This document shows positions 32,551 through 41,155 of a stretch of DNA of 64,000 nucleotides, in pieces. The first letter of the stretch is position 1; every line of letters begins with the position of its first letter. Location: NCBI GenBank assembly GCA_946623825.1, contig CAMORN010000001.1, positions 194,246 through 258,245 of the forward strand. The letters run 5' to 3'. Made by a program: the position numbers and the translations under genes. Below the pieces are notes generated by a model. It was not told the origin of the DNA. It was given only the letters and a program-made list of their open reading frames with translations, and did no database searches. The stretch is from an uncultured Alphaproteobacteria bacterium (GTDB lineage Bacteria; Pseudomonadota; Alphaproteobacteria; Rs-D84).

Positions 32551-33597
32551 GTGTTATCAAAATTTAAAAATTGGTTAAAAACAAATAATAATTTATTGTG
32601 GGTTTCAATTGTAGCCCTTATGGTTATTGGTGTTATAGCAATGTATTTTATTGCACCACATACAATAACAAGATTGGGCAGAAATATTTTATTCCACAGA
32701 TATTGGCAAATTGTGTTAATGGGATTTCTTGTTATGTTGTTGTGCAGTCGCATGTCCAAGAAATTTGTGCTTATAACCAGTTGGTCTGTTGGAATATTGG
32801 CTTTGATTTTAATTTTGATGACGGCTGTTTCGCCACATTATGTCGCAGGTTCTTCGCGTTATGTATTTCTGTTTGGCACAATGATAGATCCTTTTACATT
32901 AATGTTGCCGGCGTATGTTGTTTTGTTATCAAAATGGTTGTCTGATGAAAATAATAAATGGGTAATGCTTGTTGGGTTCTTGATAACATTATTAATAGCG
33001 GTTATTGCATTGATTGCACCGTATGTTTTTATGTCAGTACTTTATTTGTTCTTGTTCGGAATAATGTCGGTTGTATCACGCAGGATTAAGCCAAAGTTTT
33101 TCTATATCGGAATGTTAGTTGTGTTTGGGGTATTTGTTGCATCAATTCTGTTTATGCCACATGTCCAATACAGAATATTAAATTTCGGCAATTATGCAAC
33201 ACAAATGTCTTTTAATGCGATTACACACAGTGCAATTATCGGGAATACCGAACAATCTTTAAGTGCCTTATCAAGATTGCCTGGTGCTGTCAACGATTTT
33301 ATGTTCACAGGCATAATTGCTAAAATGGGTTTGTTGTTTGGATTATTAGTATTGGGGTTGTATGGCTGTATTGCGATAAAACTTTCAAATATTATCAAAA
33401 CCAGTACTGATAAATTCAGCAAAAATATAACCATTGGAACATTGGTTTTGTTTGCGACATGTTTATTTGTATCATTTGCAATGGCGTTTGGGTTGGTGTC
33501 TCTGTCTGCAAATTGGCCATTTATCGGATTTTATGCATCAATGTATATGATGTGGTGTATGTTGTTTGGTTTTGTATTTGCAACAAACAAGAAATAA
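32551..33597 (+). CDS. Divergent SEDS (FtsW/RodA-like) membrane protein
   Basis: FtsW-like topology; GSSRYVFLFGTMIDPFTLMLPAYVVLLSKWLS and VNDFMFTGIIAKMGLLFGLLVLGLYG match SEDS landmarks. Confidence 0.72.
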   Translation: MLSKFKNWLKTNNNLLWVSIVALMVIGVIAMYFIAPHTITRLGRNILFHRYWQIVLMGFLVMLLCSRMSKKFVLITSWSVGILALILILMTAVSPHYVAGSSRYVFLFGTMIDPFTLMLPAYVVLLSKWLSDENNKWVMLVGFLITLLIAVIALIAPYVFMSVLYLFLFGIMSVVSRRIKPKFFYIGMLVVFGVFVASILFMPHVQYRILNFGNYATQMSFNAITHSAIIGNTEQSLSALSRLPGAVNDFMFTGIIAKMGLLFGLLVLGLYGCIAIKLSNIIKTSTDKFSKNITIGTLVLFATCLFVSFAMAFGLVSLSANWPFIGFYASMYMMWCMLFGFVFATNKK

Positions 33598-33601
33598 AAA
33601 G

Positions 33602-33628
33602 AAAAGGTGCCAAACGGCACCTTTTTTA
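33602..33628. terminator. Bidirectional terminator between convergent SEDS gene and metK
   Basis: AAAAGGTGCCaaacGGCACCTTTTTT. Confidence 0.88.
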
Positions 33629-34639
33629 TTTCGGAAAAATACCCGATATTCCTTTCTTGCATAATTCGGTATAAACAGGTTTGTCTAATCCCAGATATTG
33701 AATCAGTTTTTGTGGGATTTGATTGCACCATAAATCGCGGTATGAAACAACCCCGTTTTTTATTGTTTTTATCAGACCACTGGACAGTTCTCTACGTCCG
33801 ATACACGAAGACAAATAAACAAAACATTCGTCGTTATCGACCAGATTTTCGCACGCAAGGATACGGGCATAGACATTAAGGGTCAAATCCGCCTTGCTGG
33901 CATCTTTGGTCCATGGACTGCCACCACCAATCGGACAAGCTGTGGAATAAAAGTCACAGGCCAATTTTCGCCCTGTAATGCCACAATCTGCGATGGAACT
34001 ATGGTATGTATACCGTCCTGTGCCATTTACGATGATGTGTTCTGGCCTTTCGCCCAGGACAGAAATCACAAAGTCCGTCAAATCTTCTTCGTGTAACATT
34101 GGTATTGCCACGATAGCGGTTTCAATCTTATCGTCATTCAATGTAATTTGTGTCTTGATATCTATGCCAAGATTGCGAGAACTACGAGCTTTATCATAAA
34201 GGGCTTTATTCAGCTTCCTTGCTAGGAATAATTCCCGATTTATCTTTCCTTCGCCTTGGCAGGCATATCCAACGAAAACACCTTGATCACCCCAGCCATT
34301 ATTATCAACACCTTGTGATATTTCAGGAGATTGAATGCCAATCATATTTATAATTTTGATTTTATCTGGTTCAATGGCATATTTGCCCCAGATATCAGCA
34401 TATCTATTATCATAACCGATTTCAGCCAGTGCACATTTGACATATTCAGTTGCATTGTTTAGTGTTGTGGTGCTGGCTATTTCGCCACCTAAAACGACAT
34501 TGTTGTCTTTTATCAAGACTTCAACGGCATATTTGACCTGTGGATCTTGCTCGATTAACCGATCCAAAATGTAACTGGAAATGTAATCGGCGACTTTATC
34601 TGGGTGTCCAAGCGACACTGCTTCTGCTGTTCTTTGCAT
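33626..34639 (-). CDS. metK: S-adenosylmethionine synthetase (short, divergent)
   Basis: EAVSLGHPDKVADYIS, NNGWGDQGVFVGYA, GITGRKLACD, GGGSPWTKDASKADLTLNVYAR. Confidence 0.88.
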   Translation of the reverse strand: MQRTAEAVSLGHPDKVADYISSYILDRLIEQDPQVKYAVEVLIKDNNVVLGGEIASTTTLNNATEYVKCALAEIGYDNRYADIWGKYAIEPDKIKIINMIGIQSPEISQGVDNNGWGDQGVFVGYACQGEGKINRELFLARKLNKALYDKARSSRNLGIDIKTQITLNDDKIETAIVAIPMLHEEDLTDFVISVLGERPEHIIVNGTGRYTYHSSIADCGITGRKLACDFYSTACPIGGGSPWTKDASKADLTLNVYARILACENLVDNDECFVYLSSCIGRRELSSGLIKTIKNGVVSYRDLWCNQIPQKLIQYLGLDKPVYTELCKKGISGIFPK

Positions 34640-34751
34640 AATTCACTCCTTTGGTTTTTGCAATAAGAACCAAAGGTGGATTCATGTAGCTACCAACACA
34701 GGCAGAATTGCACTGTGCAAAATGCGGCATAAAATATAGGAAAAATTGCAT
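34596..34751 (-). CDS. Putative leader ORF overlapping the metK start
   Basis: SD AAGGAG at 34759-34764, ATG 34751; MQFFLYFMPHFAQCNSACVGSYMNPPLVLIAKTKGVNYAKNSRSSVAWTPR*. Confidence 0.5.
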   Translation of the reverse strand: MQFFLYFMPHFAQCNSACVGSYMNPPLVLIAKTKGVNYAKNSRSSVAWTPR

Positions 34752-34754
34752 ATA

Positions 34755-34816
34755 ACAACTCCTTGTTTAGTCCATTTAGAGGTAGGACAAGTCAGGTTAA
34801 ATCCACCTTGATTGAT
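34755..34816 (-). promoter_or_regulatory. SAM-II/SAM-V-like riboswitch upstream of metK
   Basis: RNA AAUCAAGGUGGAUUUAACCUGACUUGUCCUACCUCUAAAUGGACUAAACAAGGAG: GAUUUAACC and UAAAUGnnnCUAAA match the SAM-II core; P1 AGGU/ACCU; pseudoknot CUUGU/ACAAG overlapping the SD. Promoter TTGATT-N16-TATAAT just upstream. Confidence 0.75.
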
Positions 34817-35000
34817 TTGTATTATACACCAATTTTAGAAATAATCAAGGGGTGTAAAAACGGATAATTTGTAACATACCGTATGTCAAATGTATGTTTT
34901 TATAGTCAATGTATATCACTTTTTCGGCATCTTGGGGTAGTTTTGTTAAGGGGTATTAACACCCCTAAAAACAACAAAAAATCCGCAGAAATCTGCGGAA

Positions 35001-35048
35001 AATTCGTGGCTCGCAGCTATTGAACAGCTTCGAACGACATACAGACTA
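35001..35048 (-). repeat. Degenerate tRNA-Asn 3'-half copy (candidate left attachment-site remnant)
   Basis: AATTCGTGGCTCG is identical to 51642-51654 and is followed in order by TCGAAC and GACATACnGAnTA as in tRNA-Asn. Confidence 0.6.
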
Positions 35049-35154
35049 GATGTTCTTTCATTAAATGAATCAATCCAAAAGATAAAATCAACAAATATAC
35101 TTCAATAACGCATAAATCTAACAAAAATACATATAAATTGATACCAATCTAACC

Positions 35155-35171
35155 GACATACGGATTAACAG
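35155..35171 (-). repeat. 17-bp tRNA-Asn anticodon-arm fragment
   Basis: GACATACGGATTAACAG identical to 51676-51692. Confidence 0.7.
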
Positions 35172-35348
35172 CGGTAATGTAACTATAAAAGTATTATGTA
35201 AAATTATGTAAATAATGTAACAAAGAAAATCTTGTAAATCAGGGCTTTTTTTATGTTTTTGTGTATTTTGAACAATAATATTTGTGAACCAATTTTTTAC
35301 AATATAAACGTCTTTTTATCCCCATTTATAAATGTTTATTAATATGAC

Positions 35349-35370
35349 TAGTTGGATTCTGGTAGGATTT
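35349..35370 (+). repeat. 22-bp direct repeat, left copy
   Basis: TAGTTGGATTCTGGTAGGATTT; one mismatch to the copy at 51579-51600. Confidence 0.7.
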
Positions 35371-35420
35371 GAACAACTACTAGATAACATTTATTATAAT
35401 AGAAATTTTATCAAATATGT

Positions 35421-35449
35421 AAATAAAAAAAAGCACCCATAACGGGTGC
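35421..35449 (-). terminator. Terminator of integrase gene
   Basis: Minus strand GGCACCCGTTATGGGTGCTTTTTTTT. Confidence 0.8.
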
Positions 35450-35475
35450 CAACTTTATAAGGAAAACAATCAGGC

Positions 35476-36831
35476 TTATTTTTTCATAGCATCAGCAAGT
35501 TCTGCCAATCCAGATTCAAGATAAACCTGTTGATCTTCTTTGAGCATTGGGGAATATGTTTTTTGTACAACAGCAGGTGTGTTTCCTAACACTTTGGCTA
35601 TCTGCTCGCAAGATCTACCTGCTTTGACCATATAAGCACCGACACTACGTCTAAGATCATGAATTCTATACATGTGATTTTTACGTTTTTTTCTTGTAAC
35701 AAGTTTACCGTTGATTTCATATTGTATGTATGTGTCAGGTTCTTCCTCAGCAGGATCATGATATTCTATACCTTCTTTTTTTAGTCTGGCCTTCAGGCGA
35801 TCTAAAAATCTGATCCATACGTGAGTGTAGTTCTTTATATGTTTTATTTTAGATCCACGACTAGGAAATAAATAATCTTCAGAGGAATGTTTTATTTTTG
35901 CCATTTGTTTCAACACGTTTTTAAATCCCAATGATATTGCAAAGTCTTTTGTCCCACTTCTATTATGTCCTTTGGGTTGTTCAATATGTACGACTTCGTT
36001 GGGAGTTACAGTTGGTGTTGTTAAATCTATTGTTTTCAGATTTGACCATTTTAGTTGTAAGATTTCGTTTTCTCTCAAACCAGAAAACAAGCTTAGTTTT
36101 ACGAAATTTATGAATCCTGGATTTGGCCAGTTTTCCAATTCTTCCATAAAAAATGGCATATGTTCTGGGGTTATAAACACGTGTCTCGCTTCTTCTGGAT
36201 AATATTTTATACCCCAAGCAGGATTTTTGAATGTATCTGGTGCTAGTTCTTCCTTTATTAGTATATTGAACATTGCTTTTAGCATACCTATTGCTCGATT
36301 TGCTGTTTGTGGACTTAGACCAGAATCTTTCATTTGTTTATGTAGCTGCATTAATTCAGCTTTTTGGATAGAGAATATAGGTCTGTTATATAAACTATTT
36401 AGTTCGTTTTTTAACATACCTTCGTCTTTTTTATTTGTTTTTGAATCTCTGTCACAACAATATTTAGGAATGTATTCGTTATTAAACCATTCTGCTAAAG
36501 TTGTTTTTGGATCTAACTTTGGACATAAGTTAGCTTCTGGATCAAGTGATTTAGTAGCAAGTTCAAGCAGACGTCTTTGTACTTCTGTTTTGGCTTTTTC
36601 ATATGGTAAGTCCGGAAATTTCCCAAGTACTTTCTCTTCAATTTTTTTTGTGCCTTGGATTTTTTTATCAATCTTTTTATAAAATTCCCAGCTCTTTTTA
36701 CCAGAAGGGTAGACCAGAATACACAATTCGCTTTGATCACTATCGTGAACTCTGTATTTTTTGTTCGGATCTGGTTGTAATTCTTGTACTTTTGTTTTGC
36801 TACTTAATTTCAATGATTTTTTTATTTCCAT
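35476..36831 (-). CDS. Tyrosine recombinase/integrase
   Basis: N-terminal DUF4102-like arm; SLFSGLRENEILQLKW, HDLRRSVGAYMVKAG, LGNTPAVVQKTYSP. Confidence 0.92.
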   Translation of the reverse strand: MEIKKSLKLSSKTKVQELQPDPNKKYRVHDSDQSELCILVYPSGKKSWEFYKKIDKKIQGTKKIEEKVLGKFPDLPYEKAKTEVQRRLLELATKSLDPEANLCPKLDPKTTLAEWFNNEYIPKYCCDRDSKTNKKDEGMLKNELNSLYNRPIFSIQKAELMQLHKQMKDSGLSPQTANRAIGMLKAMFNILIKEELAPDTFKNPAWGIKYYPEEARHVFITPEHMPFFMEELENWPNPGFINFVKLSLFSGLRENEILQLKWSNLKTIDLTTPTVTPNEVVHIEQPKGHNRSGTKDFAISLGFKNVLKQMAKIKHSSEDYLFPSRGSKIKHIKNYTHVWIRFLDRLKARLKKEGIEYHDPAEEEPDTYIQYEINGKLVTRKKRKNHMYRIHDLRRSVGAYMVKAGRSCEQIAKVLGNTPAVVQKTYSPMLKEDQQVYLESGLAELADAMKK

Positions 36832-36847
36832 GTGATGCTCCTTTTGT

Positions 36848-36939
36848 TGCAATAGTGGCTATACTGTAAATTTGGTTTTGAATAATGCAGTAGTCTTAGT
36901 ACTGCGTTTTTAATATAGTGCAATAGTTTTGATATTGCA
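36848..36939. promoter_or_regulatory. Three spaced inverted-repeat operator-like sites
   Basis: TGCAATA-N7-TACTGTA, GCAGTA-N7-TACTGC, TGCAATA-N7-TATTGCA between int and the divergent hsdS-like gene. Confidence 0.6.
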
Positions 36940-37010
36940 AGCTTTTTTTGTTGCTTTTTTGAAAATTTTTTGTAAAATGCGTATGACGATCACATAAATA
37001 GGAGTTCTTT

Positions 37011-37667
37011 ATGTCAAAATTTGAAACATTGGGTGAAATATCAGACATAAGTCTTGGTAGAGATTTTAGAGGGTCTATTGAAGCAGACAAAGATGGTGAA
37101 GTATTAGTCTTGCAACCAAAGGAAATTTTTTCTGAAAGCATAGATGAGGCCGTTCGCGTCAAAAAAGAAAAGGTTGGGGTCCTTCAAGACAGAGTATTGA
37201 AATCTGGTGATATTTTGTGCTCAATAAGATATAAATTCGTATCAATGGTTGTGAAAGAAGAATGGTTAGATAAACCTGTTATTGCGAATTCTGGCCTATT
37301 TATTATACGTTTAAATAGCAACGAATATCTTCCTGAATACGTATCTGCATTTATAAATTGTTTCTTTGAACGTAAAGAATTTCAGAATGTGTTTGAAAAA
37401 CAAAAACAAGAAAAGATTAAAGACGGGAAAAGACCTAGTGTAAGATTATTGACCAAAGATTGTTTGTCTTCCGTATCTATACCTAAAAAAAGCCTGGAAG
37501 AACAACGTCAAATCTCTGCAAATATTCGTGAGACACAATCAAAATTTCGTGCAGTAATGGATAAATTAAATGAAGAAAAGAAGCGTATAGATGATGAATA
37601 TAAACAAGTAACTAATGAGTATTGTACTGTAATGGAAATTGTTTATGGTGATATCGTTGCCAAATGA
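37011..37667 (+). CDS. Type I restriction specificity (HsdS)-like half-subunit
   Basis: Single TRD with LKSGDILCSIRYKF...NSGLFIIRLN...SVSIPKKSLEEQRQISANI and a coiled-coil tail. Confidence 0.78.
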   Translation: MSKFETLGEISDISLGRDFRGSIEADKDGEVLVLQPKEIFSESIDEAVRVKKEKVGVLQDRVLKSGDILCSIRYKFVSMVVKEEWLDKPVIANSGLFIIRLNSNEYLPEYVSAFINCFFERKEFQNVFEKQKQEKIKDGKRPSVRLLTKDCLSSVSIPKKSLEEQRQISANIRETQSKFRAVMDKLNEEKKRIDDEYKQVTNEYCTVMEIVYGDIVAK

Positions 37668-37696
37668 TCGTGTTTGTAGGGCACAAAACGTCAGGA

Positions 37697-37882
37697 TTAC
37701 GAAAAATGCTTCATGCCGAATTTGTCCACGTAAATATTCTGTCCTAGTGAATTTGTAACAATGATATAGTCTCCGCTATGCCTTGCGGATCGAGCTCCCG
37801 GAAAGCTCAAGCTGAATTTTTTTGCCTTAGATACTGTAATACCATCGTCTGTATATCTGTAATGTATTTCTGATTGTTTCAT
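37697..37882 (-). CDS. Small hypothetical protein
   Basis: 61-aa ORF; weak support. Confidence 0.35.
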   Translation of the reverse strand: MKQSEIHYRYTDDGITVSKAKKFSLSFPGARSARHSGDYIIVTNSLGQNIYVDKFGMKHFS

Positions 37883-37995
37883 GAATTTATTCCTTATTGC
37901 TATGTATAATAGAACAATAAAAATTCATAAAAGTACAATTATCAGAATTTCATCCAAAACAAAAACTTGAAAAATAGGCAATATAATATATAATG

Positions 37996-38188
37996 GTTCC
38001 TGTAAGCAGATTGCTGCTTATGATATTATGATGCGGAACGGTTTTAGTCAACCATACGTAGCTAAGCAGAATAATATCCCGACATGGTCGGGATGCTGTT
38101 GTGATATAACAGGCTTCGGCTGAAAGCAACAGGGTTTCTACGTAAACTGACTAACTCCCGACCACCATAAAAAAGTGGTCTTTTTTTT
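37996..38188 (+). ncRNA. Candidate structured RNA / cis-regulatory attenuator ending in a terminator
   Basis: Multiple stems: GUUCC/GGAAC enclosing UAAGCAG/CUGCUUA; AGUCA/UGACU plus UACGUAG/CUACGUA; AUCCCGA/UCGGGAU; CUGUUG/CAACAG; GC-UUCG-GC; terminator GACCAC/GUGGUC + U8. Confidence 0.6.
38160..38188 (+). terminator. Intrinsic terminator abutting the PLD nuclease start codon
   Basis: GACCACcataaaaaaGTGGTCTTTTTTTT, then ATG at 38189. Confidence 0.8.
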
Positions 38189-38728
38189 ATGAGATATTCA
38201 GTCGGACACATCTTTGTCGTTTTAATTGTGGTATTGGTTGCATATTTTGCAGAACACACTTCAACAGGTTCGAAAAACAATCCTCAAACGCAATACAATA
38301 TCAAAGTCTTTTTTACCCCAGGAACAGATTGTGAAAAAAACATTATTGCTGAAATAAACAAAGCATCTACGGTTGATGTAGCGGTTTATTCAATATCAAA
38401 TCAAAACATAGTCAATTCTATGATCGCAGCACATAAACGTGGAGCAAAAATAAGAGTTATAACTGACAGAACACAGGCAAAAGTAAAAGGATCTTTAGTA
38501 GACACTATCAAGTCTGCTGGTATACCTGTTGTTACAAACAAAAAACACAAAATTGAACACAATAAATTTGCTATATTTGACAACAAGTACATAGTTTCAG
38601 GATCTTATAACTGGACAACGAATGCGACTAAGTACAATAGTGAAAATTGTAACTTCTTTGAGTATTCAGGCAAAGAATATAGCAATAGATTTGAATATTT
38701 ATGGAACCTTTATAATCTGAATAAATAA
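38189..38728 (+). CDS. Phospholipase D-family nuclease (Nuc-like)
   Basis: Single HKD-type motif HNKFAIFDNKYIVSGSYNWT; N-terminal hydrophobic signal. Confidence 0.85.
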   Translation: MRYSVGHIFVVLIVVLVAYFAEHTSTGSKNNPQTQYNIKVFFTPGTDCEKNIIAEINKASTVDVAVYSISNQNIVNSMIAAHKRGAKIRVITDRTQAKVKGSLVDTIKSAGIPVVTNKKHKIEHNKFAIFDNKYIVSGSYNWTTNATKYNSENCNFFEYSGKEYSNRFEYLWNLYNLNK

Positions 38729-38784
38729 GATAATTGCAAACGTGAATATTTAGGGTATAGTCCCTATAAAGGAAGGAGGCCAAT

Positions 38785-39861
38785 ATGTTTCAAAAAATTA
38801 AAACCTGGTTGAATACGGATAATCACTTATTGTGGGTTTCATTATCTGCTTTAATGATAGTTGGGCTTGTTTCGGTATATTTTATTGGTGCTTATGAATC
38901 TGCTAGGTTTGGTTATAATCCGGAATTCCTATTCAACAAATACTGGCCATATGCACTGACTGGTTTACTGATTATGATTGGGGGCAGTCGTTTATCAAAA
39001 GGATCCATTATTCGTATCAGTTGGGTTTGGTTTGTGATTGGACTTCTTATGATGTTATCTACGTTATTAGCACCGACTTATATCAATGGATCTGCTAGAT
39101 GGGTTCATGTGCTTAGATGGACTTTTGACCCGTTTGTGCTGACTATTCCTGCATATATTGTTTTAATGTCACACTGGCTTAGCAAAAAACTCACTAAACC
39201 AACATTATCCATAATAGGTATGGCATTATTAACATTATTCATTGTTGGAACTGCTATTCTTGCTCCATATGTCCTTATGGCACAGATATATTCATTGTTA
39301 TTCATATGGCTAACCTTCAAAGCTCGTAAAAATGTTCCTGGATTATCAAAGGCATATATAATTGCATTAATTATGCTGGTTGCTGTGGTTGCACTTGCAA
39401 TATCAACACAACCACATGTCCATGCAAGATTGGCACATATGTTCTATGCCCCACAATATTCCCAAGTTGGTATATCTATTGATGCTATCAAACATAGTGC
39501 TTTAATAGGCAATACACCAGAATCACTAAGATGGTTGGCTGCATTACCTGAATCTTCTATGGATTTTGTGTTTACTGGTATCTTGGCTAAGTTTGGTATT
39601 TTGATGGGATTGCTGGTTTTGGCTTTATATGGCTGTGTTGCAAAAGGTCTTATCGGTATATCTAAAACCACTAAAGATAAATTCAAAGAAATATTGGCAT
39701 TTGGTACGGTGGGGATGTTGGCAATATATGTGCTTATGTCCATAACTAATGCATTTGGTATATTAGTAGCTTCATCATATTTACCATTTGTTGGTTTTGC
39801 TGGTATGGGATTATTAGCTTGGTGTGCTTTGTTTGGAGTTGTTTTGGCAAAGGATAAATAG
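38785..39861 (+). CDS. Second divergent SEDS (FtsW/RodA-like) protein, island-borne paralogue of 32551-33597
   Basis: Same N-terminus (WLNTDNHLLWVSLSALMIVGLVSVYFI), GSARWVHVLRWTFDPFVLTIPAYIVLMSHWLS, SMDFVFTGILAKFG. Confidence 0.72.
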   Translation: MFQKIKTWLNTDNHLLWVSLSALMIVGLVSVYFIGAYESARFGYNPEFLFNKYWPYALTGLLIMIGGSRLSKGSIIRISWVWFVIGLLMMLSTLLAPTYINGSARWVHVLRWTFDPFVLTIPAYIVLMSHWLSKKLTKPTLSIIGMALLTLFIVGTAILAPYVLMAQIYSLLFIWLTFKARKNVPGLSKAYIIALIMLVAVVALAISTQPHVHARLAHMFYAPQYSQVGISIDAIKHSALIGNTPESLRWLAALPESSMDFVFTGILAKFGILMGLLVLALYGCVAKGLIGISKTTKDKFKEILAFGTVGMLAIYVLMSITNAFGILVASSYLPFVGFAGMGLLAWCALFGVVLAKDK

Positions 39862-40165
39862 CTTTGATTCTTTCAAATTTTATATGTATAAAAGTGACTT
39901 ATGATCATTTAAGTCGCACTTGTTTTGTGAGCTTTGATTCAAATCTTTTTGAAAAAATATATGTTTGATCAGTAATATTTTCTAATACCGTCCATGGTAA
40001 AACAGATCTTATTGTAGTAGTCATCTATTACGATTGTACTTTGTTGATGTGTGGGACTATGTCATTTTTGGACCGTAATATTCTTTTTGGACTAAAAAAT
40101 ATATAATTTAATTGACTTTATTCCTTGTTTTAGGCTACATTTTTGCATGAGAAAGGACTTTAATA

Positions 40166-41155
40166 GTGGCGGTAGCTAAAACCAAAAAATCTATCAAATC
40201 AAAAATTCCAAAGATGGACGCTGGTTGTGATATCGCAGTCATCGATATAGTTGAGCGTGATTTACATAAAGATCTATTGGATATATTGCTAAAAGATATG
40301 AGTACAGGCAGAAATATCTTGTGGGCTTGTGATGATTATGCAGAATATGGATCAGGCTATAGGTCTGGATGTCAAATAACCCGTGATTTGATAGCTAGAA
40401 AATATAATAAACACTTGATACAACCCCGCATTTTAAAAGATAAGTGCTATCAAAAAGAAAGAACTCGTACCCATGCGGAAGTTTTTACACCATCATGGAT
40501 ATGTAACGAGATGAATAATTATTGTGATGAAGAATGGTTTGGACGGCCAGATGTGTTTAATATTGTACATTCAGATCATTCATGGACGGCAACAAGCGAA
40601 CCTATTTTTAAACCTGGTTCAAATCAATGGCATAAATATGTGCTTTCAAAACGTATAGAAATTACATGTGGTGAGGCTCCATATTTGGTGTCTCCTTACG
40701 ATACTACAACAGGAAAAATAATCCCCATAGAGCAACGTATTGGTCTGTTAGATCGTAAATTACGGGTCATAAATGAAAACATGAACTCTGAACGTTATTG
40801 GTTTGATTGGGTGATAAAAGCGTATCAAAGTACTTACGGTTATGAATACCAGGGGGATAACCTGTTATTGGCACGTGAGAATCTCCTAAATGCATTCATT
40901 GATAATTATAAATTCAAATTTGGAGTAGTACCTAAGATAACCAGACAAAAGAAAATAGCACAAATAATAGCATGGAATATTTGGCAAATGGACGGTTTAA
41001 ATGACTGTACCCCAACCGGTACCATAGACAATCCAAACAGAAATTTGTTTGCTCTGGAAGAAACAGAAACAACATTATCCATGCCATGCAGAATAATGGA
41101 CTGGGAAAATAATCAACAAGTTTATTTTAAAGACATCAAAAAGGATCAAAAATGA
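40166..41155 (+). CDS. Type II restriction-modification methylase N-terminal-half-like protein
   Basis: THAEVFTPSWICNEMNNY, RIEITCGEAPYLVSPYDTTTGKIIPIEQRIGLLDRKLRV, YGYEYQGDNLLLARENLL. Confidence 0.75.
   Translation: MAVAKTKKSIKSKIPKMDAGCDIAVIDIVERDLHKDLLDILLKDMSTGRNILWACDDYAEYGSGYRSGCQITRDLIARKYNKHLIQPRILKDKCYQKERTRTHAEVFTPSWICNEMNNYCDEEWFGRPDVFNIVHSDHSWTATSEPIFKPGSNQWHKYVLSKRIEITCGEAPYLVSPYDTTTGKIIPIEQRIGLLDRKLRVINENMNSERYWFDWVIKAYQSTYGYEYQGDNLLLARENLLNAFIDNYKFKFGVVPKITRQKKIAQIIAWNIWQMDGLNDCTPTGTIDNPNRNLFALEETETTLSMPCRIMDWENNQQVYFKDIKKDQK

Noticed and set aside
37996-38188. Retron msr/msd or tracrRNA interpretation of the structured RNA
   Set aside because: No reverse transcriptase or Cas9/Cas12 gene in the island; the terminator/antiterminator arrangement fits attenuation better.
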